From NCBI GenBank assembly GCA_003559855.1, contig PWJZ01000088.1, forward strand, positions 1 through 32,245: DNA of 32,245 nucleotides, given 5' to 3'. Both the position numbers and the translations under genes were made by a program. Source of the DNA: Bacteroidales bacterium. GTDB lineage: Bacteria; Bacteroidota; Bacteroidia; Bacteroidales; UBA7960. Positions 8,101 through 16,110 of the stretch are shown here, piece after piece. The notes below the pieces were generated by a model. It was not told the origin of the DNA and searched no databases. It saw nothing but the letters and a program-made list of their open reading frames with translations. How positions within the stretch are numbered: the first letter of the stretch is position 1; every line of letters starts with the position of its first letter.

Positions 8101-9571
8101 AATTACCGTTAAACCTTTTGTTTACGAGATTGCCTGCCAGCTCAATATTCCTGTAGCTGTAATCCCGTATAGTAATTGTATCAATTGCTCCTTCCAGTTG
8201 CATTATTGCAGTTTCAAACGTTGTTCCTTTACCTTCAACAAATACATCAAAGATAACTTTCCCCAGGGTTGGTTGTTGATTCAGGAACTTACCCATATCA
8301 AAACTTTGTGTTACCAGGGAGCCCCGGTATCCGATCTCTCCCGCATCATCATCATAAATAGCTATATCTGCTTTTACTATACCTATATCGGTGTAAAGAT
8401 TACCGAAAGCCACAAAGTCGTACAGAAACCCTGTAAGATTTCCGTTAAAACGCACATTGCCCAGGTTAACCAGGTAATTATACAATTGTTTATCAAGGGT
8501 TTTGATATCGGCCACTTGCACAAACCGGTCTATATCACTTCTTCTTGTGCGAAATTCATTTACTGAAAGGTTAAGGAAAGTATTGTCATAGTTGGGCAAG
8601 CCGGAAACAAAGAAATTACCGTCTAAAAGCGTTGCATTTCCAAACAGAAGCGTGAAATCCCTTCCTCTGAAATTTGATAATCTGCCGCTAAGACTGCCTT
8701 TTATTTTAACATTTTCTTCTTTTCCGGCAAATTCTTCCACAAATAATCCTATATCAAAAAATCCGAATGACGAGGGTCGCATATCAAAATCAAATCTGAC
8801 ATTATCGGCGAAGTTTTTAAAATCGCCGGGATTATCATAATCAACAACGGCATCCATGTAGAGCTTAGAATGACTTGTTTTCAGAACCATATTGGTAATT
8901 GCGCTTCCGGCTTCACTCAAACGGACATCCCCGGAAAAATCGTTTAGCTCAAAACCGCCGGATTCGACAAAAGACATATGATTAAATGCAACTGTTAAGG
9001 TATCCTTTTCAAGATAAACATCAGATATATCAAGATTTAAATTGCTTAATAAGATATTAGCCGGATCAAACTGCCCTTTATTATCCTCGCTGTTAAAATC
9101 ACGCAATAAAAAATTACTGTTCCTGAATACAAACGACTTACATTTAATATCCCATGGTCGGCGTTCCTTTTTGGTTTCAGGAGTAAAATAATCTATCAAA
9201 AACTGAAAGTTATATACGTCATCGCCCTGATATTTTACAAATCTGAAATTGGCATCCTTGAATAACAGCTCATTTATCTTAAAAAATCGTTTTCGGAATG
9301 AAATACGACCGGTATTGAAAACCAGCCGGTCAACAGAAATAAAATGCTCATCATAACGGTCTTTGACCGATACTTCTTCAAGTACTATATTCATAAAAAA
9401 AGTAACGTTAACTCCGCCCACTTTAACTTCCGTTTCAAGCTCATTGCTCATATAGCTTGCAACTTTCTGCACCAGATAATTTTGGACATAGCTGCTTCTT
9501 AGTGCCGTATACAATAATACGGGCAACACTATAAAAACTATTAATAATGTGAGCAATATTTTTTTTCTCAT
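5102..9571 (-). CDS. tamB: TamB-like translocation and assembly protein (DUF490)
   Basis: This very long protein (1489 residues) has one N-terminal membrane anchor (KKILLTLLIVFIVLPVLLY) and then an almost entirely beta-rich periplasmic part. That is the layout of TamB/AsmA-like proteins, which form a lipid-conducting groove between inner and outer membrane and help outer-membrane protein or phospholipid transport. The start region with SSYVQNYLVQKVASYMSNEL and the phrase VKVGGVNVTFF is typical. The last 400 residues fit the conserved TamB C-terminal domain: SFNMYGDYRLEEGEYLFTLQ, GGSIRWAGDPLDAEIDLKA, then VNGLVATEQEMNRQIFSLLV and DFDIGVNYRPGDEISSQEMEV-like text. In Bacteroidota tamB often lies divergent from tsaD, as here (60-bp gap). 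No TamA or BamA partner is in the window. Confidence 0.93.
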   Translation of the reverse strand: MRKKILLTLLIVFIVLPVLLYTALRSSYVQNYLVQKVASYMSNELETEVKVGGVNVTFFMNIVLEEVSVKDRYDEHFISVDRLVFNTGRISFRKRFFKINELLFKDANFRFVKYQGDDVYNFQFLIDYFTPETKKERRPWDIKCKSFVFRNSNFLLRDFNSEDNKGQFDPANILLSNLNLDISDVYLEKDTLTVAFNHMSFVESGGFELNDFSGDVRLSEAGSAITNMVLKTSHSKLYMDAVVDYDNPGDFKNFADNVRFDFDMRPSSFGFFDIGLFVEEFAGKEENVKIKGSLSGRLSNFRGRDFTLLFGNATLLDGNFFVSGLPNYDNTFLNLSVNEFRTRRSDIDRFVQVADIKTLDKQLYNYLVNLGNVRFNGNLTGFLYDFVAFGNLYTDIGIVKADIAIYDDDAGEIGYRGSLVTQSFDMGKFLNQQPTLGKVIFDVFVEGKGTTFETAIMQLEGAIDTITIRDYSYRNIELAGNLVNKRFNGNCMVTDPNINIDFAGIVDLHDSPYQFDFYTRIDNANLTKLDLFQRDSLFNSILSTNLTFNLKGNEFDDMIGEIHVDNTNYTEVSIEKEDLKNVYLLDKILITNYLDEDLRKNLAFESDIIDVNINGDIRFEGIASSVNSFFASFMPSWYAVQPDTLHQAHRMDFKYLVDIKDVSAITELFVPGLDIAEGAEFEGYYSNNSNDFVIQGNIPQIVFNTNIFHDFEISGNRDDGRYVLEAGCSRLMLSDTVWLDNLKFKNSIANDTLNSLLEWKNIDSKIKNEGLIESIAKFYDPNRFDLKILPSKVFIRDSLWQVNPDHIIRVDSAYFNIDNFMIYKKNEHIIIDGIVSKDPEDVLLLGLKDFDIANFDWFFEKSNLSFEGLFSGDITLSNIYGTPNVIADAEIVDFGFNNDHLGNLLLTTKYDHEERGFEVLMEVVYFGNIGYNKPIVASGFYYPEREDDNFDLDIRAENLKMSIFGRYLEGFAQNFRGMASGNLRLEGPANSPELSGRVRLARTGFKVDYLNTSYTFAHYLEIGKDYFAFEDMVINDTLGNRARATGRVYHNNFRDFVLDIEILPENTVLLNTGPATREAYYGAAFATGRAHIHGPVDNIVMDIAARTNRGTRFFLPLTHRGELKESSFITFVSNNDTLEIENATEHITKISGLALNFDLEVTPDAEVQLIFDPQMGDIIRGRGYGDIRLEITSQGSFNMYGDYRLEEGEYLFTLQNMLNKRFRIEKGGSIRWAGDPLDAEIDLKAYYRTRAALYDLIDPSMEIGTSEMYRRRIPVDVVLEMKGELFNPDLVFDINLPQADEATREMVNGLVATEQEMNRQIFSLLVLSRFTPTKLDDTAIGHGVGMTSTEMLSNQISDWLSQISSEFDIGVNYRPGDEISSQEMEVALSTQLFDDRLIIDGQVGVAGEHPSSEQKASNIIGDVNIEYKITPEGRFRIKAFNRSNTIDVFNTNALYTQGIGLFYRKEFDNFNELFNRRRKETDETPEYEE

Positions 9572-9631
9572 TTTTTGATACCTTTGCTCATTCGTATACT
9601 TAAACGCCTGTGTGGGGCATAAAGTTTTGTA

Positions 9632-10645
9632 ATGGATACATTAATTCTTGGAGTTGAATCATCCTGTGATGACACGTCCGCTGCTATATTAAATAATCGC
9701 AAAATCCTTGCCAATGTTACTGCAAATCAGGAGGTACATAAAAATTATGGCGGTGTTGTACCCGAACTGGCTTCGAGAGCCCATCAGCAAAACATTATAC
9801 CTGTTGTCGACCAGGCTTTCCATACTGCAAAGGTACAAAAAAAAGATATAAATGCAATAGCCGTTACTTTTGGTCCCGGTCTTTTAGGGTCGCTTCTGGT
9901 AGGCGCATCGTTTTCCAAAACGTTAGCAATGGCATTGCAAATTCCGCTTCTGGAAGTAAACCATATGCATGCACATATTCTTGTTCATTTTATTGAAGAA
10001 AAAGGTAAAGTTAAATTCCCCGGGTTTCCTTTTTTATGCCTCACCGTTTCGGGAGGCCATACACAGATCGTTCTGGTAAAAAGCCATTATGATTTTGAGA
10101 TCATCGGACAAACCATTGATGATGCTGCGGGTGAAGCTTTTGACAAAGCGGCAAAAATCATGGGTTTGCCTTATCCGGGAGGTCCTTTGATCGACAAATA
10201 TGCCCAAAAAGGCAATCCGGAAAAATTCCCGTTCCCGCATCCGAAGATCCCTGATCTCGACTACAGCTTCAGCGGACTGAAAACTTCAATATTGTATTTT
10301 ATACGTGATGAGCTCAAAAAAGACAAAAACTTCATCAAGAACAACAAATATGATCTTTGTGCATCAATACAATATACCATAGTAGAAATATTAATGAATA
10401 AGCTGAAGAAAGCATCCTTGCAAACCGGTATAAAGCAGATCGCAATTGCAGGTGGTGTTTCGGCAAACTCAAGCCTGCGAAAAGCTTTGAATGAAGAAGA
10501 AAAAAAGCTGGGCTGGCAGATATTTATACCTCCATTTGAATACTGCACCGATAATGCCGCAATGATAGCAATTGCAGGATATTACAAATACATTGGAAAG
10601 GATTTCGCCTCACAGGATGCCACACCTTTTACACGGTACAGATAA
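9632..10645 (+). CDS. tsaD: tRNA N6-adenosine threonylcarbamoyltransferase TsaD
   Basis: TsaD transfers the threonylcarbamoyl group from TC-AMP to A37 of tRNAs that read ANN codons, acting in the cytoplasm with TsaB and TsaE. The 337-residue length is normal. Motifs in order: ILGVESSCDDTSAAI (ASKHA-fold phosphate loop), PELASRAHQQN, FGPGLLGSLLVG, then NHMHAHI with H111 and H115 as metal ligands, LTVSGGHTQIV, DDAAGEAFDKAAK, PGGPLIDK, FSGLKTS, GGVSAN and CTDNAAMIA. Every conserved motif is intact. It is divergent from tamB and convergent with the lipoprotein gene at 10659, only 13 bp beyond its stop. I find no canonical TAnnTTTG box in the 60-bp gap. Confidence 0.98.
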   Translation: MDTLILGVESSCDDTSAAILNNRKILANVTANQEVHKNYGGVVPELASRAHQQNIIPVVDQAFHTAKVQKKDINAIAVTFGPGLLGSLLVGASFSKTLAMALQIPLLEVNHMHAHILVHFIEEKGKVKFPGFPFLCLTVSGGHTQIVLVKSHYDFEIIGQTIDDAAGEAFDKAAKIMGLPYPGGPLIDKYAQKGNPEKFPFPHPKIPDLDYSFSGLKTSILYFIRDELKKDKNFIKNNKYDLCASIQYTIVEILMNKLKKASLQTGIKQIAIAGGVSANSSLRKALNEEEKKLGWQIFIPPFEYCTDNAAMIAIAGYYKYIGKDFASQDATPFTRYR

Positions 10646-10658
10646 GTAATACCGATTG

Positions 10659-11588
10659 TCAGGGATCGATTATGATAAACCTGTCGTCATCAACTCTCCG
10701 GGCCCTGCTGATATCAGGATCATATCTGTAATAGTATTTTAAATTTTCTTCCCCAAGCCTCTCTTCAAGATATAGATTAAAAATATAATCTGCTATATAT
10801 TCACCATTTTTATAACCTAAATAATATATCAGTTCGATCACGTCATTAATGTAGATCATATATTCCTGAGAAACAAATTTAACTTCTATTCTGGGATACT
10901 CAATCATGAAATAACCGTCGAACAAATCACTGGTATATTGCATGCTGAATAACACCTGCGTGGGCCTTTCAGGATTTTCCAGCTCCGTATATTCCAGCCA
11001 TGTGTTTGCCACAACATTTCTACGGCTGAATTCCCTGACATTGGGCAGGGTATCAAGTTCATCTATCTTTTCAACAGTATCGGAAAATTTCATGTTTGCC
11101 AGCTCAGATGTGGTATAAACATAAGCATATTTTTCACCTGGTATCTTAATATAGACAGAATCAGATTTTATTTCAACCGTATCGATATATTCCAGAATTT
11201 CCATCTGTGCAACAGAATAGAAATAAGCCTTTTCGTTGTGCTGCAAGATCAAATCCTTTGAATCAGGTATTAGAAGTCTGATATTATAATAATCAAGACT
11301 TTCTTTCAAACCTCGCATAAACAGATCAATCACCAGCGAATCACCAAAATATTTCAAAAACCGGCTCTCTTCCATATTGTAAACTGAATCACTCAGATCG
11401 TAATCGTATGGGTTTAAAGGATAAAACGACATGAAGATATCATCTTTTGACGGGGGGATCAAAACAACTATTTTGTTTTGTTTGTGGTAACTGAACTCCC
11501 GTGCCATATTCTGAACAGGAACCAAAGATAAGCAAGAAACCAGGCCCAATAAAAAAATACCTATCACTATAAAATTCAAATATCTCAT
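10659..11588 (-). CDS. Putative lipoprotein of unknown function
   Basis: I do not recognise this 309-residue protein. An upstream in-frame ATG exists at 11627, but the ATG at 11588 gives a clean lipoprotein signal: a hydrophobic stretch ending in LLGLVSC, with Leu-Val-Ser before Cys19. The mature part is rich in Tyr, Asp and Glu, is acidic overall and shows no second membrane segment. It begins with KIVVLIPPSKDD and later has SLVIDLFMRGLKESLDYYNIRLLIP. That faintly recalls the nucleoside-binding-like fold of small envelope lipoproteins such as the GNA1162/CsgG type, but the match is too weak to name. It is transcribed after the flavodiiron gene (211 bp gap) and converges on tsaD. It is probably attached to the envelope; its role is unknown. 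Confidence 0.7.
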   Translation of the reverse strand: MRYLNFIVIGIFLLGLVSCLSLVPVQNMAREFSYHKQNKIVVLIPPSKDDIFMSFYPLNPYDYDLSDSVYNMEESRFLKYFGDSLVIDLFMRGLKESLDYYNIRLLIPDSKDLILQHNEKAYFYSVAQMEILEYIDTVEIKSDSVYIKIPGEKYAYVYTTSELANMKFSDTVEKIDELDTLPNVREFSRRNVVANTWLEYTELENPERPTQVLFSMQYTSDLFDGYFMIEYPRIEVKFVSQEYMIYINDVIELIYYLGYKNGEYIADYIFNLYLEERLGEENLKYYYRYDPDISRARRVDDDRFIIIDP

Positions 11589-11799
11589 TAAATAACAAAC
11601 TATTATTGCAGGGCAATAAATGAGCAATTATTTACTAAACCAAACTCTTTATAAAATATTATTTTCAAATATCATTATTTTTTCCAAACGATACATACAA
11701 AAACATATTATTTCTTTTGTGTGCCGGGCTATTCAAGAAGGTTATAAGCTGTCGGCACTTTAATCACAGAAACAAGGGGCTACACTTCATTCTTATATG

Positions 11800-13023
11800 T
11801 CAACCTGTTAACTCCCTGATTTTTTCCCCGATTTTTTTTCCGTAATCAAAACTTTTTTTCAGCTCTTCCTCATCGGGCGAAAATTTTGCAAAAACACCCT
11901 CATCAACAACCTGAAGTTTCAGATTTTCCAGGTTTGTATTTATCATTTTCCTGGCTTCTCCGCTCCATCCATATGAGCCGAACGAGCCTCCCAGCTTTCC
12001 TTTATCGCGTATGGGGCTTATAACGGCAAACAGTTTATATACCGGCAGCAAAAGATTTTGATTTATTGTAGGACATCCGACAATTACCCCATTGCTTTTA
12101 GCCACACGTTCATCAAGATCACCCGGCAGCATGGTTTCTATATCGGCAACTTCAACTTCAAAATCTCCCATTGACCTGATTCCGCCGGCTATCTTTTCAG
12201 CCATCTTTCCGGTATTGTGATAGGCGGAAACATAAGGTATGAAAACACGATTTTTTTGAGGAACCAATATGGCTTCCTTTGCATATCGCTCCGACATGTC
12301 AACGTACTTTTTCCACATTGTGGTTAACAACGGTCCATGGCCTGTAAGCACAGCATCTATTTCCAACGGTCTGACCTTTTCAATGGCTTTTAACATGAAT
12401 TTGCTGAACGGCTTTAATATTACATCAAAATAATATCTGAAAGCGTCATCAAAATCACCGACCTCACTGTCGAACATTTTATGATGGCAATAATGGCAAC
12501 CAAAAGAGTCGCATGTAAATAAAAGCCTGTCTTCTTCAAGGTAGGTGTACATTGAATCAGGCCAATGCAGGTTGGGTGCCGAAATAAACCGCAGGGTTTT
12601 ATTACCCAGATCAAGTGTATCGCCATCTTTTACAATGATATGGTCAAAATCCCTGCCAAGAAAATCCTTTAAGTAGTTAATGGCAATACGGCTGCCAACA
12701 ACTTTTGCCTTCGAAGCCACCCGAAGCAAATTATCAAGGTTACCACTGTGATCAGGCTCGGTATGATTCAATACAATATAGTCTATTTCTTCAGGATCTG
12801 TAACCTGCCGGATCTTGTTCAGATAAACATCCCAAAATTTCTCCTTGCTGGTTTCTATCACCACTTTCCTTTCAGCATCTATAAAATAGGAATTATAAGT
12901 GGTACCGTATTTGGTTTCCATTACAACATCAAAAGTGACAATGTCATAATCCAAAACCCCTATCCAGTGAACGTCTTCCCTGACCTTTAAAACATTGTTA
13001 TCTTCAACTTTTTTATCTCCCAT
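11800..13023 (-). CDS. Flavodiiron protein (FprA/ROO type, class A)
   Basis: This 407-residue cytoplasmic enzyme reduces O2 to water and/or NO to N2O. It combines an N-terminal metallo-beta-lactamase-like domain carrying a non-heme diiron site with a C-terminal flavodoxin domain that binds FMN. The diiron ligands are visible: H87-x-E89-x-D91-H92 (HTEPDHSG), H153 (NLHWPDS), D172 (CDSFGCH) and H229 (LTGHGPLL). The flavodoxin part starts at about residue 254 ([22 protein letters not shown]) and has the later GCPTINQN and GSYGWSGEA loops. No rubredoxin or flavin reductase domain is fused, so it needs a separate electron donor, which is not in the window. Such proteins are common in anaerobes. No clear promoter is seen in the 210-bp gap before it. 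Confidence 0.95.
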   Translation of the reverse strand: MGDKKVEDNNVLKVREDVHWIGVLDYDIVTFDVVMETKYGTTYNSYFIDAERKVVIETSKEKFWDVYLNKIRQVTDPEEIDYIVLNHTEPDHSGNLDNLLRVASKAKVVGSRIAINYLKDFLGRDFDHIIVKDGDTLDLGNKTLRFISAPNLHWPDSMYTYLEEDRLLFTCDSFGCHYCHHKMFDSEVGDFDDAFRYYFDVILKPFSKFMLKAIEKVRPLEIDAVLTGHGPLLTTMWKKYVDMSERYAKEAILVPQKNRVFIPYVSAYHNTGKMAEKIAGGIRSMGDFEVEVADIETMLPGDLDERVAKSNGVIVGCPTINQNLLLPVYKLFAVISPIRDKGKLGGSFGSYGWSGEARKMINTNLENLKLQVVDEGVFAKFSPDEEELKKSFDYGKKIGEKIRELTG

Positions 13024-13233
13024 AATTAATGTTTTTATTTACTGACTTTAGTTCCCGCGCAAATTGGTTGCAGATTATTACACTAAGTACCTCAAAGATT
13101 CAATGAGTTTTTAAGTATACCATATAAACATATTGCCGGATAGTTGAAAAATTATTTCTCCGGGCAACTACGTAAAAAACTTTGTGTACTGTGTACTATA
13201 AAACAAACAAACTATTCCTTCTGTTCATTAAAA

Positions 13234-15912
13234 CTAGAAATCAAAGCTAATTTGTTTACTTTTCCCTGTGTCCGTTTTCCGGTCGTCATTTATAATTTTC
13301 TCTGACCCGGGATTTTCAGTTTTGTTGTTCTCCGCTTTGTCTTCTTGCTCTTCGGCAAATTCGGGCTGTTGATGCTCACCGGTTATCCATTTCACATTTT
13401 TCAACTTATGTTGTGTTATTCTCTTTCCTTTTGCCTTTAAGCCCTTGACGTTAATGAAATCCTCTATCACTATGTCTTCTTCACTTTTTTTCTTTTTCGC
13501 TTTTGTAAGCGTTTCCATTTTGATAACAGGTGAAGGATGCACAGAAACTTTCAGGAGCCTGTTTTCGGAGTGTTCGCCGATAAACGATACTATTTTATCA
13601 GTTTCATCAACTTCAAACCTTTTTATATAATGATTTTTCAGTCTGCCGTCATAATATATTGCCGTAACGATTTTGCCGGGTTGATACTTTTTTATGATGA
13701 GCGGCTCTTCCTCGAAATGGCTTGACAAGTCGTAGTTCATTAAGCGGTACGTACCGGAAGAATATATAGTGAGTATCTTATCATCACCTTTGAATGAGCC
13801 AACATATTGCCCTCTTTTATCAGCATTAAGCCTCAATACCGTATTGTCAAACCAGATATGCCTTGAAGGCAGTGTGGGGACACCTTCATCTTTGAGCTCC
13901 ACCTTTTTCACCTGGTGGCGCGTAACTATGTTGCCTACAGCGCCGCGGTTCTTAACAGCCAACTGGCTAAAATCAACGTCAAGAAGAGTTTTTTTCAGTT
14001 TAGGCTTTTGTTTGAGATGAACCTTAACAACTTCGGCTTCACCATTGGGGTTAGCGGTAAGATACAAAACCTGCGAACCATTGTTACCTTTTGTCAGGTC
14101 ATATTCACGGTCGCGGGTCACACCCTTTATGGGAAAACGCTTTATATATGCTTTGCCGTTCCTGCCATCCCGGTAAATCATATTATAGATGGTACGGTCA
14201 TCACCACGTTTAAATACATCTATATATATAACATCCTTGCCGACAAACGATTTTTCCGACACTTTAGTGACAATAAAAGTGCCGTCTTTGCGAAAAACTA
14301 TGATATCATCAATATCGGAGCAGTCGCAAACATACTCGTCTTTTTTCAACCCCGTTCCGGCAAAGCCCTCCGACCGGTTAACATATAGCTTTTCATTTGC
14401 CGCAGCAACCCGTGTAGCCTCTATATTGTCAAAATATCTTATCTCGGTTTTGCGTTCCCTGCCCTTTCCGTATTTATCTTTTAAATATTTGAAATAATCT
14501 ATGGCATAACCGATAAGGTTATCAAGCTTTTTATTGACATCTGCAAGCTCGGCTTCAAGATTCCTGATAAGCTCATCGGCTTTTAAGGAATCATATTTTG
14601 AAATACGTTTGATCTTTATCGCAGTAAGCCTGATAATATCATCCTGTGTTATTTCCCTGTAAAACTCGTCTTTAAAAGGCTTCAATCCTTCATTGATAGT
14701 ATTTAATACGCTTTCCCATGTTTCACATTTTTCAATATTGCGGTAAATTCTTTTTTCTATAAATATCTTTTCAAGGCTTGAAAACATAAGTTGTTCGAGC
14801 AATTCATGCTTTTTTATTTCCAGCTCTTTTTTCAGCAGCCTGACAGTATTTTGAGCAGATATTTCCAGTATATCATTAACGCTCATAAATTGTGGCTTTC
14901 CGTCTGCTATGACGCAACAGTTGGGTGAAATACTAACCTCACAATCCGTAAAGGCATATAGCGCATCAATAGCCTGGTCTGGTGAAATGCCGGTTGCAAG
15001 GCTTATTGCGATCTCAACATTTTCGGCGGTGTTATCTTCTATTTTTTTTATCTTAATTTTCCCTTTGTCATTTGCATTCAATATGCTGTCGATCAAGCTA
15101 TTGGTAGTTATTCCGTAAGGTATTTCTGTAATGGTGAGCGTTTTTTTATCAATGATATTTATTTTAGCTCTGATTCTAACTCTTCCGCCGCGCTGACCGT
15201 TATTATATTTGGTAAAATCAGCCATTCCGCCGGTAGGGAAGTCAGGCAACAAACCGGGTTTCTTTCCCTTAAGATATTTCACGGAGCTGTCAAGCAGCTC
15301 GTTGAAATTGTGCGGCAATATCTTTGATGCCAGTCCGACAGCTATACCCTCAACACCTTGCGCCAGCAACAGCGGAAATTTTACTGGCAGGACCACAGGT
15401 TCACGGTTTCGCCCGTCATAAGATTTCTTCCATTCGGTGGTTTTATGGTTGAAGACAACTTCAAGAGCAAACTTCGAAGGACGTGCTTCGATATATCTTG
15501 GAGCGGCAGAGCTGTCGCCTGTATAAGTGTTGCCCCAGTTGCCCTGGGTATCTACCAGCAGGTCTTTCTGTCCAAGCTGAACCAGTGCGTCACCTATCGA
15601 AGTATCACCATGCGGGTGATATTTCATGGTATGACCTATAATGTTTGCCACCTTGTTGTACCTGCCATCATCAAGCTCCTTCATGGAATGCAATATCCTT
15701 CGCTGGACAGGCTTCAAGCCGTCGCGTAACTCCGGAACCGCACGCTCCAAAATAACGTATGAAGCATAATCCAGAAACCAGCCTTTATACATACCCGACA
15801 AACGGGTAATCCTTGACTCCTGATCCTCTCTTGTTTGAGCACTCTCCGGATCAGCCTGCGAGTCTGTGCCACCGGTCTCTTCGTGTTGATTATCAAGATC
15901 TTTTTCGCTCAT
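13234..15912 (-). CDS. parC: DNA topoisomerase IV subunit A (ParC)
   Basis: This 892-residue type IIA topoisomerase breakage-reunion subunit works with ParE to decatenate chromosomes. An acidic, low-complexity N-terminus (about 35 residues) precedes the winged-helix core: SGMYKGWFLDYASYVILERAVPELRDG-type text, then KYHPHGDTSIGDALVQLGQ, which is the quinolone-determining region with Thr at the E. coli GyrA Ser83 position. APRYIEAR carries the catalytic Tyr140. The C-terminal part has a degenerate beta-pinwheel (residues about 520-800) and an Asp/Glu/Lys-rich tail. It lacks a clear GyrA box, which favours ParC over GyrA, and gyrB in this window is a separate locus. No parE is seen here. A near-perfect 35-bp palindrome overlaps its likely promoter. 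Confidence 0.9.
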   Translation of the reverse strand: MSEKDLDNQHEETGGTDSQADPESAQTREDQESRITRLSGMYKGWFLDYASYVILERAVPELRDGLKPVQRRILHSMKELDDGRYNKVANIIGHTMKYHPHGDTSIGDALVQLGQKDLLVDTQGNWGNTYTGDSSAAPRYIEARPSKFALEVVFNHKTTEWKKSYDGRNREPVVLPVKFPLLLAQGVEGIAVGLASKILPHNFNELLDSSVKYLKGKKPGLLPDFPTGGMADFTKYNNGQRGGRVRIRAKINIIDKKTLTITEIPYGITTNSLIDSILNANDKGKIKIKKIEDNTAENVEIAISLATGISPDQAIDALYAFTDCEVSISPNCCVIADGKPQFMSVNDILEISAQNTVRLLKKELEIKKHELLEQLMFSSLEKIFIEKRIYRNIEKCETWESVLNTINEGLKPFKDEFYREITQDDIIRLTAIKIKRISKYDSLKADELIRNLEAELADVNKKLDNLIGYAIDYFKYLKDKYGKGRERKTEIRYFDNIEATRVAAANEKLYVNRSEGFAGTGLKKDEYVCDCSDIDDIIVFRKDGTFIVTKVSEKSFVGKDVIYIDVFKRGDDRTIYNMIYRDGRNGKAYIKRFPIKGVTRDREYDLTKGNNGSQVLYLTANPNGEAEVVKVHLKQKPKLKKTLLDVDFSQLAVKNRGAVGNIVTRHQVKKVELKDEGVPTLPSRHIWFDNTVLRLNADKRGQYVGSFKGDDKILTIYSSGTYRLMNYDLSSHFEEEPLIIKKYQPGKIVTAIYYDGRLKNHYIKRFEVDETDKIVSFIGEHSENRLLKVSVHPSPVIKMETLTKAKKKKSEEDIVIEDFINVKGLKAKGKRITQHKLKNVKWITGEHQQPEFAEEQEDKAENNKTENPGSEKIINDDRKTDTGKSKQISFDF

Positions 15913-15932
15913 TTGACTTTCCTTATTTATAT

Positions 15933-15967
15933 CAAAATAAATAACGTTTGCAAAGTTATTTATTTTG
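15933..15967. promoter_or_regulatory. Near-perfect 35-bp palindrome upstream of parC
   Basis: Two perfect 13-bp arms, CAAAATAAATAAC (15933-15945) and its complement GTTATTTATTTTG (15955-15967), flank the 9-bp centre GTTTGCAAA, which itself contains the palindrome TTTGCAAA. The right arm and centre include the parC -7 word. This is the size and placement of a dimeric repressor operator; a cruciform or bidirectional hairpin is the alternative. Confidence 0.8.
15951..15958 (-). promoter_or_regulatory. Bacteroidota -7 promoter element for parC
   Basis: The minus strand reads TAACTTTG, matching TAnnTTTG, and predicts a start near 15944 with a leader of about 32 nt. No TTTG -33 element is seen at the usual distance. 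The element lies inside the palindrome at 15933-15967. Confidence 0.5.
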
Positions 15968-16110
15968 GGATTTGTTTGGAATTGTTTTTTGAACAGAACG
16001 CGGATGAGTCGGAATAGGCCGATAATAATTGATTTATAAAATTAAGGGATGCCATCACCTTATTTTACTAAAACCGCCTGTTTTCAATAACCTGTTTTAA
16101 CATCAACTCT

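Noticed and set aside
7973-8566. 197-residue open frame on the plus strand inside tamB
   Set aside because: It is antisense to the conserved TamB reading frame, has no family resemblance and is explained by the AT-rich codon use of the real gene.
11720-11760. GTGCCG...CGGCAC inverted repeat between the flavodiiron and lipoprotein genes
   Set aside because: Six-base arms with a long loop and no T-run are too weak to call a terminator.
13915-14388. 157-residue open frame antisense to parC
   Set aside because: It overlaps the conserved ParC C-terminal region and has no recognisable motif.
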